A stretch of 64,000 nucleotides of DNA, taken from positions 1,136,030-1,200,029 of the forward strand of contig OZ038321.1 of assembly GCA_964035795.1 (NCBI GenBank), given 5' to 3'. Within the stretch, counting starts at the first letter, position 1, and every line of letters begins with the position of its first letter. Below, piece after piece: positions 45,701-59,166 of this stretch. The position numbers and the translations under genes are program-made. The notes below the pieces were generated by a model, which saw nothing but the letters and a program-made list of their open reading frames with translations, made no database searches and was not told the DNA's origin. This DNA is from Pterobdella sp. o SKG-2022. Lineage: Eukaryota; Annelida; Clitellata; Hirudinida; Piscicolidae.

Positions 45701-48700
45701 GTTAGCTAGAGGTAGATAGAAAAACAGACCATAAATTAGATAGACTCAGTGTATGATGATTAAACTAATATTATTTATTTTCATAATTTTTAAAAATATT
45801 CGAAATTATTATTATTATATTTCAACTTTTTATAACTTGTATTATATATATCAAATTATTATTGCTCTGTTTTATAATTTTTCTGTTTGCTATACTATTT
45901 TTATATCCTCAAAATATCATTTAGGCCATTAATTGTATAATTTCTCTTTATTATGTTTAGATATATTATTTTTTTCATACTTTTTCAAAACTTTTTTTAT
46001 ATTATTTAAATAATTATTTTTATTTTTTGTTGATTCATCATCATGGTGAAGGGACTCTGATAAGTTGCTTTTCTGTCGGCCCATATAGCCTAGCTGGTAG
46101 AGAATTGGGCTAGTTATCTAAAGTTACTAGGTTCGATCCCACTCGGGCCGAAAATTAACACCTGTTCCACAGTGTGTTTTCGTTACATTAAATTTATAGT
46201 AAGCACTTTGATCCTCAATGAAAAGCGCTATATAAATATCATTTTCATTTATATTCGATCTATGCCAGCATTGATGACTCGGGCTGCATACAGTCCATAA
46301 AAAGGTTTGTTCTGCTACCAATTTTTCAATATAGTTTCTTTCGGAGAGCGTCAAATCCAGGAGGTTTTAAGATCTCACTTTGGTCACTCACTGAGGGACG
46401 CGTTCCTTTGACTGCGGAAGAACGATGCGGAATGCTTTGTTTCCTCGTGCATGCTAAAAAACCCAAGAATAATAATATCATTATTGTTTTTATTTTTAAT
46501 TTCGTGATTTTTTTATTGAATTACATTTTAAACTGATTTCAATTGTTTTGCATAACAACCCTACCTTTGAAACTTGGACTCTTATTTTTTAAATTTGTTG
46601 CCCAAAGAAATTATATAAGTGAATCAGTTTTTAAAATTACTAGTTACAATAATTTTCTCATTAACTTTTAAACGTGCTTAGTTGATTAAAAATTCTAAAC
46701 ATAAATTTAATTTATGAATAATATGAGGATTATAAGACTGAGAGTTTATACTGCGGGAACCCTTGTTTACTTTTTTTGCTTCAATTTATTATTCTTATTA
46801 TTTCCATGATTATTATTATTACTATTGTTATTATTCTTTTTTATTGCTATTACTATCATTTTTATTGCTATTTTTCAATGGTTTCCCCCTATTCATCTTA
46901 TGATATTCAGTCTAAAATGATTTGTTACATTATTATTTATTATTTTTTTATGCTTTCATTATTATTATTTTTATTTTTCAGTCTCAGTTGAGAATGGACA
47001 AAGACATCCCCAAAGAAATAAGAGAAGACAGAGTTTATGAGGTAGGTATTTTTTTTCTTATTGTTGTTTTTTTATTCTTATTATTGTTTTTATTATTCTT
47101 AATATTGTCTATTATTCTTGTTGTTAGTTTTTCTTATTGTTGATTATTTTTTAACGAAAAACATCAAATAAGAGGAATTTTTGATACATTTATTGAGAAT
47201 CGGAAGCTAAAATTTTCGATAAGTTTAGCCTTATCATAAAACGTTAGCGCTATATAGCTTCCGATTCTCAATAAATGTATTAGAAAGTCATTTTTTTTGA
47301 TGTTTTTCGTTACAAAATATTGAAGAAAAATACATACGATGTCTCTAAAAAATTGTTGATTATAATTTGTATTATTATTTATATTATTAATTATTATTCA
47401 TATTATTGGTTTATATTATTCATATTATTGGTTATTTTTATATTTTCAAATTCTTTATCTGTAACTCCTCAAGGTTCGACTCAAAAGTTATGGCTATTTT
47501 TTCTGTCTTGATGTATGTGTCAAAAACTTCCAAACATCGAAATATAATTTTACAATTTATTCATAACTATTATTTTTTTTATTATTAATTTATTATTATT
47601 GTTTTTTTATTAGTTTTTTTCGTTTTTATTATCAAGGTGATGACAGAGATGAGCTTAATGAAATGCGCAGATGTCAAGATCGGGGAGGCCGGCAAGATTA
47701 AAGTTATCATCATTATTATTATTATTATTTTTTGTACATTATTATCTTTTATTTATATTATACTATTTTGAACCCATATTTAGGGAATATCAGGAGGGGA
47801 GAAAAAAAGACTTGCTTTTGCTTCTGAGGTTGGTTCCACTAATCACCGCATTTTTGGTTTTACTAATAAACGCATTCTCGGTTTTACCACCGCATTTTGC
47901 TTCTACTAACCCCTTCATTTCTAGTTCTATTAATAGCTAATTTAAAAAAAATATGTTTAGAGAAATTTTTATGTGCTTAATAATAATTATTCAACAACTT
48001 TCCACTTCGATTTATGAGAGAATTCCAATACTTTTCCCATAAACCAAAGTGGAAAATTGTTGAAAAAAAACATAGAAAAAAGTTTTTTAGAAATAATTTT
48101 TAAAAAATCACTACTAGAACCATTTTCCTGTTTCAATTTTTCGGTTACTGGCAAACTGCCCTTCACACAGCTTCTGACCAATCCCTCCCTCATGTTTTTG
48201 GACGAACCTACTTCCGGTTTAGACTCATACATGGCTGCCAACATCCTGTCTACACTAAAGACGATGGCTAAAAAAGGTGAGAAGAAGAATGTTGTGGGGT
48301 GTTGGTGGTACCCTATTTGGATTAGTGGTATTAACCCAAAATACGAATATTTCAAATCTCTCTCAATACCCAAAAATGCCCATCAAAACCAATTTTCTTT
48401 AAAGCTATCTGATACTCTTTGATGTCCCATAAACAATCCGGTACTCCTCATATGTATGGTGGTAGTTTTCGAGTGTATTTTGATTAAAATTTTATAGAAT
48501 TTTTTTTATATTCTGGTATTTCTCTGATATGCTATAATGCCCCATAAAACCCGATAATAGTTTATATTGAACTTCCAATATTTTCTTATGCTCATCAATC
48601 CACCAATAACCACTATTATCCTTCTGTAATCACAAATACCACCAATACCACCAATACCCAGTAATACCCTTTTATACTTACCAATACTAGCAATACCAAA

Positions 48701-50637
48701 TAATACCTTTTTGTACTCACTAAGACCACTAATTTCCTTTCCTTATTATCTTGTACTCACCAATACCACCAATACCCAGTCATACCCTTTTGTACTCACC
48801 AATACCAGGTCGGTCCATAATCTGCACTATCCATCAACCTTCTTCTGAACTTTTCGAGCTCTTTGATAAGTTTGTAAGATAAGTTATAAAAACAATGGAA
48901 AATAATTAAAAAATAAATAATTAAAAAATAAATAATTAAAAAATAAATAATTAAAAAATAAATAATTAAAAAAAAATGAGATAAATTTTTTAATAATAAA
49001 AAAAATTAAATAATAAAATAATAGCAAAAAACTAACAATGAATTAGTGAGAATAATGACCAAAAAAACACAATAAAAGTAATAATAATAAAAATAATGGC
49101 AAGACTGATGTTGATAAGCGAAGGCAGAGTGGCTTACATCGGGCCAGCCAAGGGAGCCATTCCTTTCTTCACCCAGTATTATTATTATTATTATTATTAT
49201 TGTTATTATTATCATTATCATCACCACCACCAACATAATCATCATCATCACTCAGCTGTGGGCACCCTCTCCCTCCAAACTATAACCCAGCTGATCACTT
49301 CATCCAAACCCTTGCCATTGAACCCTCTAAGGAAGAAGAATCTAGAAAGAGATGTGATGTGTGTTTGTATGTTTGTTTGTATTTATTATTATCTTTGTTT
49401 TTATATGTATATTTTTGTATGTCTATTGGTTTTTTTTATACCTGTATTGTTATTTGAATGTATTCCTAATCCATACAACCTCCATTTCCATCATCATCAT
49501 CATAATCATCACCATCATCATTCCTGCCCTTTCCACCATCGTTATTTGTATCATCTCCCCCATTTCATCCAGCAAATCTTTCCACCATCTCACCACCAAC
49601 CATCACCACTACACCTCCTTCCCCTCATCGCTACCCTGTCCCATCAACATTATTACTACCACATCCCACCATCACCCCAATCTCCTACATCCCAATACCA
49701 CCCCACTCTCCCACATCCCAATACCACCCCCCAAAACCTCACTCACCTCAAAGATGATCTGCGATGAATTCAGTGTTAGTGAAGAGGCTGCGTATGTGAG
49801 GAGGGTCGTGGATGAAAACACTGGTAGACAAGATGGAGTGATGGTGGGTGTTCATTAAATTTTATTTTGATTATTGTTTTTATTAGTAGTTTTATTGTTT
49901 TTTCTTATTATATTATTGTTTTGCTTTTTTTTGTTGTTAGAGCTCTTATTATTCTTTTTTTTTTATTATTTATATTATTTATTTTTCATTTTGTTTTGTT
50001 TTTAACAAAGTTTCTACTTTTTTTTTTATTAATCAAGAAAAATCCTTATAAAATTCTCGTTCATTATAATAATTAAAAAACCTTTGTTATCTTCTTTTAT
50101 TATTTACTTTTAATCAAACCAGTATTGATTTTAACATCTATGTTTTAAAAATATATCATTGCCACAGTATGAAGAGGAGTCGTTCGCTAACCTGTCTCCG
50201 TGAGTTTTCAATGGAAGAATAATAAAAATAATAAAAATGTTATTGTTGTTATTATTAATTATACCCTTGTTATTTTTTTGATTTTATTTTTTTTTAAACT
50301 CGTTTTTGTCATTATCAACCTTGAATGGATGCATCGTCACTAATTACATCATCATCACCATCATAGCCACCATCATCACCATCATCATCACCACCATTCC
50401 TACCACCACCACTCTCCCCTTCACCATCATCGTCATCATCATTCCAACCACCACCATTATCATCATCACCACCACCAATCCATAGTTACAAAGCATCCTG
50501 GAGTAAACAGATGATGTTATTACTATGGAGATGCTGGCTACATAACTTGAGAGAGCCCGCTGTGTTCAAGATCCGTCTGCTACAGATAATTGTGTGTGTG
50601 TGTGCGCGTGCGTGTGTGTGTGTGTGTGTGTGTGCGC

Positions 50638-50723
<86 letters not shown>

Positions 50724-53700
50724 ATGTGTGTAAGTGGAAATTATTTCCAGGTTTTATCCGTTATCTACAGTCTGACATATTGGCAACAAAAAATGAACCA
50801 AGCTGGTGAACATAATAATAAAAATAAAATAAAAACAATAATAACAATAAATATCTTCATAATAATTATTTAAAAAAAAAATTTTTTGTCGCTAGGGGTG
50901 TCCAACATCAATGGATGTTTATTCCTAATGGAGATGCAGATGACCTTGGGTTTCATTTTCAATGTCGTTCTGGTAGGTCACAACAACAATAATATAAATA
51001 ATTCATGAATAACATAAGTAAAAAAAAGCAATAAGAAGAATAATAACAATAATATCAGAAACAATAATAATAAGAATAATAATAACACAGGTGTTCCCAT
51101 CAGAATTCCCCGTGTACTTGAGGGAACACTTTAACGGGGTCTATCGGTCTGATGTCTACTTCCTGTGCAAGACTCTGGTCGAGGTAACAATAATAAGAAT
51201 AATAACAATAATAAAACTAAAAACAATTAGAATAATAAAAATAATGAAGAATCGCTTGGAAATTTGACTGTAGCATTTTTAGGACTGGTGACTCTAATAA
51301 TATTATAAATAACAGTAACAATAATATCGATTTAATTGTGATGAATTGTGGTCCACTGCCAGCCCGAGCTAACTTCCAAATTGAAAATATCGAATTCAAG
51401 ATTCTCCGTTCCCCCAGTAGTTTGTCTTGCCGTTGTCAACAAAAAAAAGAACATCCGCCAAACCAAATGACAACGATACCAGAATATCAGTTTGTCGATA
51501 CCTGCTACTGGAGTCTACTGTTATCCAGGTTAAAACAAGAAAGAAGTTTCAATTTGGAGACGCTGTCTTTGGTGCAGTTTGACGTCATGCCCAGGACCAC
51601 TTTGAAGCAATTCAAAGTCATGCCTGAAAAATGAACAATAGCAATTATTTTTATGTTTATAATAACTTCAATAGTATTGTTATAATAATAACAATAATAA
51701 TATGATAATAATAATAATAATAATTATTATTATTATTATTAGTAGTAGTAGTATTATTATTATTACTATTATTATCATTATTATTACTTTTATTTTTAAT
51801 ATATTTCTCTTCAGATTCCTCAGTTCACCATCCTCCCATTCATTTTCACTGCTCTCATGTACTGGACTGTGGGTGAGAATAATGACAATAAAAAATAATG
51901 ATGGAAATAATCATAATAATAATAAAATTGATAAAATAATATTTTTATTTAGTTTGGCTCAAAAATTCAATATATTTAATTGAAAAACAAATCTGATAAA
52001 TTTCTGTTTTTTCCGTCAAAAATGAAGATTTTGGGAAACGATATTTTTCAGAAAATTATACATTTCGATAAGTAGAACCTTATCATAAAAATTCGAATGT
52101 TCATGGATTCATTCGCTAGAGGGAGTTTGTGGGAAATGTGGAAACATGAGATCTGTTTGAGTAATTCTCTGTTTCAAAAAAGAAAAATAATAAAAAAAAA
52201 ATAATAAAAAAAAATAACAATAATAATAAACAGCAAAAACAACAACTAAGTAGTACTAATAGTAACAATAAAAATAACAACATCATGAAACAAAACATCA
52301 AAAACATAATAAAAGCATAAAAAACATAAAAATTATAATAAAAATACCCATCCTTCATAGGCTTCTACAACACTGGACAGGCTTTTCTCATTTGCTTCCT
52401 CACCAACTTCATGGTGTGTAATGTCTCTGTTTCCTTTGGTGAGTCTTCATGAGAATAATAATAGTAGCGATAATAAAAACAACAACAACATCAAACAACT
52501 AACACACCTGCCCAACCCTACTTTACCCTATCATAACCAGACCATCACCCCACCTCACCACCATCCACTCTATCAGCATCTATCTCACCATCCACCCTCA
52601 CCACCATCCATCTCACCATCCACCCTACCAGCATCCATCTCACCATTGACTCTGACACCACCCCACCTCAACATCCACTTCACCACCCCTTCACCTCACC
52701 ATCCACCTTACCACCTCTCCGCCTCACCACCATCCTTCTCACCATCTACCCCCACCCCACCTCGAATCAAGGCTACTTGTTATCAACAATGTTCAATAAC
52801 ACTGGTAAAGCCGTGGCTTTTGGGCCTTTGTTTCTCACTCCGTGTCTCATGATTGGTGGATTCTTCGTCAATGCCGCGTTAGTGGGTGTAGTTAGTCTGG
52901 TTAGTGGGTCAGTAAGGTCAATACGTTCAAGGGGTATAGTTGAAGTGGTGAGAGAGAGAAAAATTTGTGTCGGTGTAATGAAAAAATTGAAAGAGTGGAA
53001 ATAAATGGGCAGTCTTTGATGCATATTTTCTCAATAAAAGCCAGTGTTAACCATAATCATAATTATAACATCACACCATCATCATCACCCCACCACCAAC
53101 ACTATCAGCACTTCCTACCAAAACCATCACCACACCACTGACATTACAACCCACCCACCCACACCACCACCACCCACATCACTACCCACCGCACACATTA
53201 CCACTCACCCACCCACACCACCACCAACATCACCACCGACCGCACCACACCACACTACACCCCCTCTCTTCCAGCACAATTCCAATATACCTCATATGGC
53301 TCAAATACATATCGTGGTTCACTTACGCCAATGAGATCCTTGTTGTCAACCAATGGAGATACGTGGATCATTTAGGTTTGTGTGTGTGTTTGTTTTTTTG
53401 TTTGTTTGTGAGTGTTTATTTGTTTACTTATTAAGAGTGAACAAAAAAAATTAAATTGATAGCAAAAATTAATTGAATTTTAAAATTATCAAAAAAATTC
53501 AAAATGAAAAAGAAACTGCGCTAAGCTGACCCTCAAGAGTTTTATAAGATGACGTCACGTCAAAGATGTGTGTTTGTTTGGGGTTGTGTTTTTGTCCTTG
53601 TTTTTTGTTTTTATTGTATTTTTTAGTATTTGTTGTTATCTTCGTGTTCAATTTTCCAAGATATAAGTTTAGATAACTTTTGTAGTAGTAACTATTATGT

Positions 53701-54274
53701 TCATACTTAGTTCTCTGTATTTATTCGTCTCTCTGAGTGTTTTTATCGTCTCTCTTTTTGCCTGTTTGTTTGTATGTTTGTATGTTTTTATTCTTCTGCA
53801 TATGTTTCAAATCACGCCTACAAACAAAAATCAAACAAAAACACACACACACCAGATTGTGAGTACAACAGCACTGCCAAGTGCTTCACCAACGGCCAAC
53901 AAGTGATTGCTAGTCTTTCCTACTCCGATGTGAATTATTATTATTATTTATATTATTATTATTATTTTTATTGTTGATTATATTATTTTTTTTGTTTTCT
54001 GCAGTAATTTAATTTGAATTCATGATACTGTTTCTATTCTTTTTTTATCTTTTAATTTATTATTATCATTATTTTTTATTATTATTTCTATTATTATCTT
54101 TTTTTATCTTCATTTATATTATTATTTCTATTATTCCTACCCTTATAACCACCACAGGACAAACTGACCTTTGACTTCCTCATGTTGTTAGTTTTAATGG
54201 TTGCCTTTAGACTAATCTCTTTCCTTTTGTTGCTATTGAGGTCAAGAAGGAGGTACAAGATCAAGAAGAACTGA
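42735..54274 (+). CDS. white: White-type ABCG half-transporter
   Basis: Exons: 42735-42794, 43040-43161, 43636-43786, 44118-44205, 44533-44581, 44964-45061, 45405-45493, 46982-47041, 47637-47702, 47784-47828, 48171-48276, 48809-48869, 49104-49175, 49256-49358, 49754-49843, 50168-50199, 50486-50591, 50751-50805, 50896-50972, 51091-51183, 51815-51872, 52361-52438, 52772-52877, 53275-53375, 53856-53929, 54158-54274; total 2157 nt, 718 aa. The nucleotide-binding domain comes first: Walker A GASGSGKTT (about 155-163), Q-loop AYVQQED (198-204), signature ISGGEKKR (263-270), Walker [13 protein letters not shown] (284-295), H-loop IHQPSS (319-324). The six-helix ABC2 membrane domain starts at about 460 and ends [22 protein letters not shown]. 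Closest remembered relative is insect White ([37 protein letters not shown]). White dimerises with Scarlet or Brown to carry pigment precursors such as tryptophan metabolites or pteridines into granules. The first ATG is assumed; it gives a short hydrophilic leader. Confidence 0.9.
43160..43465 (+). repeat. GAT/GGTGGGG-rich simple sequence in white intron 2
   Basis: A purine-rich imperfect repeat of GATGATGGTGGGG-like units directly after the donor at 43162. It is open in some frames but out of phase with the exons and not conserved in ABCG proteins, so it is treated as intronic. Confidence 0.75.
46075..46251 (+). mobile_element. tRNA-derived SINE, best-preserved copy
   Basis: The tRNA-like head has a perfect A box (TAGCCTAGCTGG) and perfect B box (GGTTCGATCCC) with paired GGCCC/GGGCC ends, as for an RNA polymerase III promoter. 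The body is CCTGTTCCACAGTGTG and the tail AAGCGCTATATAAATAT. It lies in intron 7 of the white gene. Confidence 0.85.
47152..47312. mobile_element. 161-bp MITE with long terminal inverted repeats
   Basis: Outer ends AACGAAAAACATCAAA and TTTGATGTTTTTCGTT are exact reverse complements. Inside, a 24-base arm (ACATTTATTGAGAATCGG region at 47185-47208) pairs perfectly with 47256-47279. The centre, CGATAAGTTTAGCCTTATC, is itself a hairpin found alone elsewhere (about 5000-5045, 5868-5910 and 52055-52095). Located in intron 8 of white. Confidence 0.75.
50592..50722 (+). repeat. (GT)n filling most of a 159-bp white intron
   Basis: The intron between the exons ending CAGATAATT and beginning GTTTTATCC is 159 bp (50592-50750), of which about 130 are GT repeat with GC interruptions near its start. 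The donor GT is the first unit; only the last 28 bases resemble an ordinary intron 3' end (TTATTTCCAG). Confidence 0.9.
51338..51634 (+). other. Unassigned open stretch inside a white intron
   Basis: A 98-codon open frame, visibly less A+T-rich than the surrounding intron, encoding a Cys- and Arg-containing sequence with no family I recognise ([20 protein letters not shown] in the middle). No splice sites tie it to the white exons in phase. It could be a fragment of an unknown mobile element or an intronic gene. Confidence 0.25.
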
Positions 54275-54780
54275 TGTGACTGGTTGATTTTGATCTACTT
54301 GATTGGTTGAAACTGTGTAGGGTGTTTGATTGGTTAGGTTTGTTTTAAATTTTGTGATTCATTTTTCTGATTGGTTGTTTTGAGGTCAGTTTAATTGGCT
54401 GCATCAAGCTGTAACAAACATTGAAAAAACTTTTTGAACTCTCAAAAATTAATTCAAAACAAAGCATTCAACCAGTATTATCTTTGAAAATATATTTATT
54501 TGATTATCTTACTTACTAATTACGTTTGACAGCGTTCAAAATATCATGTTGATTCAAACCGATTAAGAGCTTCTACATTTTTTTTTCATGAAAAAGTCAT
54601 AAAATTCCATGCTTGAATTCTATTTTAACCCAGTGATTTACAGAAGTTATAGTTCGAAAATAAATTTAATTTATAAAATTTTCACTTTTGGTCATAAAAC
54701 TTACTAATCTATTCACATCATAGCAATCCCACCAACATCCAACCAAATCCCACCCCACCAAACCATCCAACCACACCATT
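54275..54780. other. 3' flank of the white gene
   Basis: Probable 3' UTR and spacer; no gene seen. A+T-rich up to the start of the minisatellite. Confidence 0.5.
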
Positions 54781-54795
54781 CTCCTCCATCACCCT

Positions 54796-55866
54796 TCAAC
54801 CACATTCCACCACACTACACCACACCACATTCCACCACACTACACCCCACTCCACCCCACCACACCACATTCCACCACACTACACCTCACTCCACTACAC
54901 CACACCACATTCCACCACACTACACCTCACTCCACTACACCACACCACATTCCACCACACTACACCTCACTCCACTACACCACACCACATTCCACCACAC
55001 TACACCTCACTCCACTACACCACACCACATTCCACCACACTACACCCCACTCCACTACACCACACCACATTCTACCACACTACACCCCACTCCACTACAC
55101 CACACCACATTCCACCACACTACACCCCACTCCACTACACCACACCACATTCCACCACACTACACCCCACTCCACCCCACTACACCACATTTCACTACAC
55201 TACACCCCACTCCACTACACCACACCACATTCCACCAGACTACACCTCACTCCACTACACCACACCACATTCCACCACACTACACCCCACTCCACTACAC
55301 CACACCACATTCCACCACACTACACCCCACTCCACTACACCACACCACATTCCACCACACTACACCCCACTCCACTACACCACACCACATTCTACCACAC
55401 TACACCCCACTCCACTACACCACACCACATTCCACCACACTACACCCCACTCCACTACACCACACCACATTCCACCACACTACACCCCACTCCACCCCAC
55501 TACACCACATTTCACTACACTACACCCCACTCCACTACACCACACCACATTCCACCAGACTACACCTCACTCCACTACACCACACCACATTCCACCACAC
55601 TACACCCCACTCCACTACACCACACCACATTCCACCACACTACACCTCACTCCACTACACCACACCACATTCCACCACACTACACCCCACTCCACTACAC
55701 CACACCACATTCTACCACACTACACCCCACTCCACTACACCACACCACATTCCACCACACTACACCCCACTCCACTACACCACACCACATTCCACCACAC
55801 TACACCACACCACATTTCACCACACTACACCCTACTCCACCCCACCACACTCCACCTCACCACACT
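54796..55866 (+). repeat. 40-bp minisatellite with 320-bp higher-order period
   Basis: Tandem C/A-rich 40-mer containing CACACCACATTCCACCACAC followed by TACACCCCACTCCACTACAC. Diagnostic variants recur at exactly 320 bases: TCTACCACAC at 55071, 55391 and 55711; TTTCACTACAC at about 55191 and 55511; TCCACCAGAC at 55231 and 55551. This indicates block duplication of eight units. The pure strand asymmetry (almost no G) is notable. Confidence 0.93.
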
Positions 55867-55899
55867 ACACCCCACCACACCACACCACCTCATTACTGC

Positions 55900-58640
55900 A
55901 AACACCAACAAAAGATAACCAAAAGGATTTCAAAACAAACTATTTATCCAACGTGCCTTCTAAGGATTCGAACCATGGTACTTTGTTTTGAAACTTGCAA
56001 CACTGCTTGACATACTAATTTTGAAAACCACATCATCCTCATAATCCTCTAACCCATTTAAATCTACTTTTGCTTCAAATTTCTTTAGTACTATCTCCAC
56101 TATTACTACTCATAACTTCACTTCCATTATTGGACAGTAGACTGGGTAATTTGATAACTTAAAAGAAATTTAGTAATATATTTTACAAAAAAATTTTATT
56201 TTAAAAAAACTGTTTTTCTTTGGAGGTTTGTGAATTATTTATATATATCCTAATATTAGCAGTAAAATCACGTGAAAGGGTCAAGATTCAACTTGTCTTT
56301 CTCCCGGCCATTCTCTAGCACCGTTGTTTTCAATGGTAGCTTCAAAACATTCAAATCAATTTGTTTATGAAAAGATTTTTGAAGTTCACTTTTAACTATG
56401 TTCATATAAAAATATCTCCAATCTTATTGGTTGGTGGGTTTATTGATAATTGTTAATGTTCAAGGATAATGAATTCAAATAGCTTTGTGCTTTCAAATGG
56501 TTCTATTTGATCTACACAGATTCTACACAGATTTATCATGCCAATAAATATATATATTTCTATTTATAGACTTATGAAATAATATATTATGAAGCCCAGA
56601 ATATTATAAATAATTTAATATTTTGTTTTACTATATTAAAATTTCTTTCCCAAACAATGTTCATATGAGGATTATGACAAGCAAAGATGGCATCCAACGT
56701 TGGCTCCCTACTTCTCTGCAGTGGGGGAACTGATAACAGTAACAAGAACGTACTGGGAATTATAATATAAAAATTATATTTAAATTGATATCATGTTTAT
56801 TAAAATATATTGAATCTGTATTTGAATTCTTTATAACCATATTTATGCCTGTTAGCATATATAAGAAGTTAATTATTTAAAAGAGGATATCTATAAATAG
56901 ATGTGGATATAAATAGATTAATCATATTTATAAATATCAATTTTTGTTTTATTAATAACCATAGACCTTATAATATTAATTATACATGCAAATAATGAGT
57001 AAACAATGATGAATTGAAACATTTTAAAAAAATACATATCATATATATATGTATACAATTATGTAGAGAATCATATATCCATATATATGAATAGATAATA
57101 ATATGCACAAAATTATATGAATATAAAATAATATACAGATATGTATGAATATATAATTATATATGAAGATTTATATGAATATATAATGAGATGCACAAAT
57201 ATGAATATCAAATGAAGTGCAAAAATCTGAATACATAATGAGATGCACAAATATGAATACATAATGAGATGCACAGAACCAAACGTATATAAGCGCAGGT
57301 GGCTTGCGAAATCATTGTTCCAAGTAAATATTGATAAGGATGCGTGCTGTTTTATGAATATTCATTTAATTTGATAATTAATGATTAAAATAGATATTAT
57401 TTGATGAATATTCATTTACTTTGATAAAAATAGAATATTTGTTGTTTTTGTAGAACTTTTTTGAATAATTTTGAAAAGTTGACTGACAAAGAGAAAACAT
57501 TTTTAACCCTGATAGTTGAAAACAACAATAATAATAATAAATAATAAATATAATAGAACAGAAAATAAGAAAAAAACTGGTAGAAATTATAATACAATAA
57601 TATAAACCCCAATAAAAAAATAATAATTACCAACAACAATAATAATAATAAAAAACTCTGAAATACTTATCATTATCATTATTGTTTTTCACATCATTTA
57701 CCTGGTATATTGATTTTAATATTTGTGTAGGTTTATAAAAATACCGGTAAATGATCATAATGGCGATAATACACGAAAAAACTTTAAGGTACTTCGCAAT
57801 GATCACAATACCCCTTTAAATTTGTATTCAGAAATACCGTGGACTGATACAAAACTTATACCAAATAACGTGAGTTATTGAGTTTTAATTTATATGTTTG
57901 TTTTTATTTAATTTTTTGCTTGTTTTTTTTTTATATATATTTGTTTGTTTGTATTTAAATTTTTTTTTGTTTGTATCCAATTTTTCGTTTGTTTGTATTC
58001 AAATGCTTGTTTGTAAATCAAAAACTGTAATTTTCAAAAATGTGTGTATGTCTCTGTGTGTATTTGTGTTTTAGGATTTGTTTGTATTTAAAGGCTTTCA
58101 AAATATAATGTATTTTTCTTTGATTTGTATGTTTGTTTTTATGCATATCTATTTTTTGTTATCATTACAAGGTATAACATAAAAGCTCAACTAGAAACCA
58201 TCCATGTGTACACAGTATGTTTCTGTATCTATTTGTGTCTATGTGTGTATGTATTTATGCATCTTTCATAGTATCCTTGCTTGTATCTCTGAGTTTACAC
58301 TTTGGTGAAAAAAAATTTTTTTTAAATATTTTTCTTTGATTAAGGAAAATTAATAATTATATCTATTTTTATTACTATTATTCTTATTACTATTATTGTT
58401 ATTATTACTATTCTTGTTACTAATGTTGTCCTTATTATTATTATTGTTATTATCATTATTATTACTCCCACCACCAACATGAGGTTCTTGCACACAAGTC
58501 TATAAATAGACTTCAATTATGGATTTTATGTTTGAAACAATTAACATGTATGTATAGACTTTATTATAATAATAATAATTATTATTATTGCTATTATTAT
58601 TGTTTTTTTCTTATTCTTATTAGTATTATTCTTTTATTAT
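55900..58640. other. A+T-rich intergenic sequence
   Basis: No gene was recognised on either strand. Includes a short 26-bp tandem repeat (57186-57277, about 3.5 units of ATGAGATGCACAAATATGAA plus six bases) and poly-TTTG-like stretches near 57900-58010. Confidence 0.5.
57186..57277 (+). repeat. 26-bp tandem repeat, about 3.5 copies
   Basis: Units start at 57186, 57212, 57238 and 57264 and share ATGAGATGCACAAATATGAA with few changes. Confidence 0.75.
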
Positions 58641-58653
58641 TATTGTTATTTTC

Positions 58654-58717
<64 letters not shown>

Positions 58718-59122
58718 AGAAGTTACCTCGTGAGAACGCACAATGAGTAATTAGGAGTCAGACAAAAAGTGTGTTTGTTAAGGCTTTTGTTATTATTGTT
58801 GTTATTCTTATTATTATTTGTTGTTTTTTTTTCATTATTTTTGTTTTTTTTATTGTTGTTGTTATTCTTTTTATTATTGTTTTTGTTTTCATTATTATTG
58901 TTAATATTATTATTATTTTATTATGAACAAAATTTACATTATTATTAAGGTAAATAAGGATTTTTAAAATTGTTGAATGGGTTTATTATTAAAATAAAAT
59001 GGAACAACAAAAAAATAAAAATTTCTGAAAATCAATAACAATAATAATAACAATATAAATGGAAATAATAATAATGATAATAACAGAAACAATGACAATA
59101 TTACTGAAAATGATGATGATAA

Positions 59123-59166
<44 letters not shown>

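Noticed and set aside
46075..46160. A functional tRNA gene
   Set aside because: A and B boxes are good, but the same head is always fused to a conserved non-tRNA body and tail in several dispersed copies, which marks a SINE.
54796..55866. CRISPR-like array
   Set aside because: Units are contiguous with no unique spacers, in an animal genome; it is a minisatellite.
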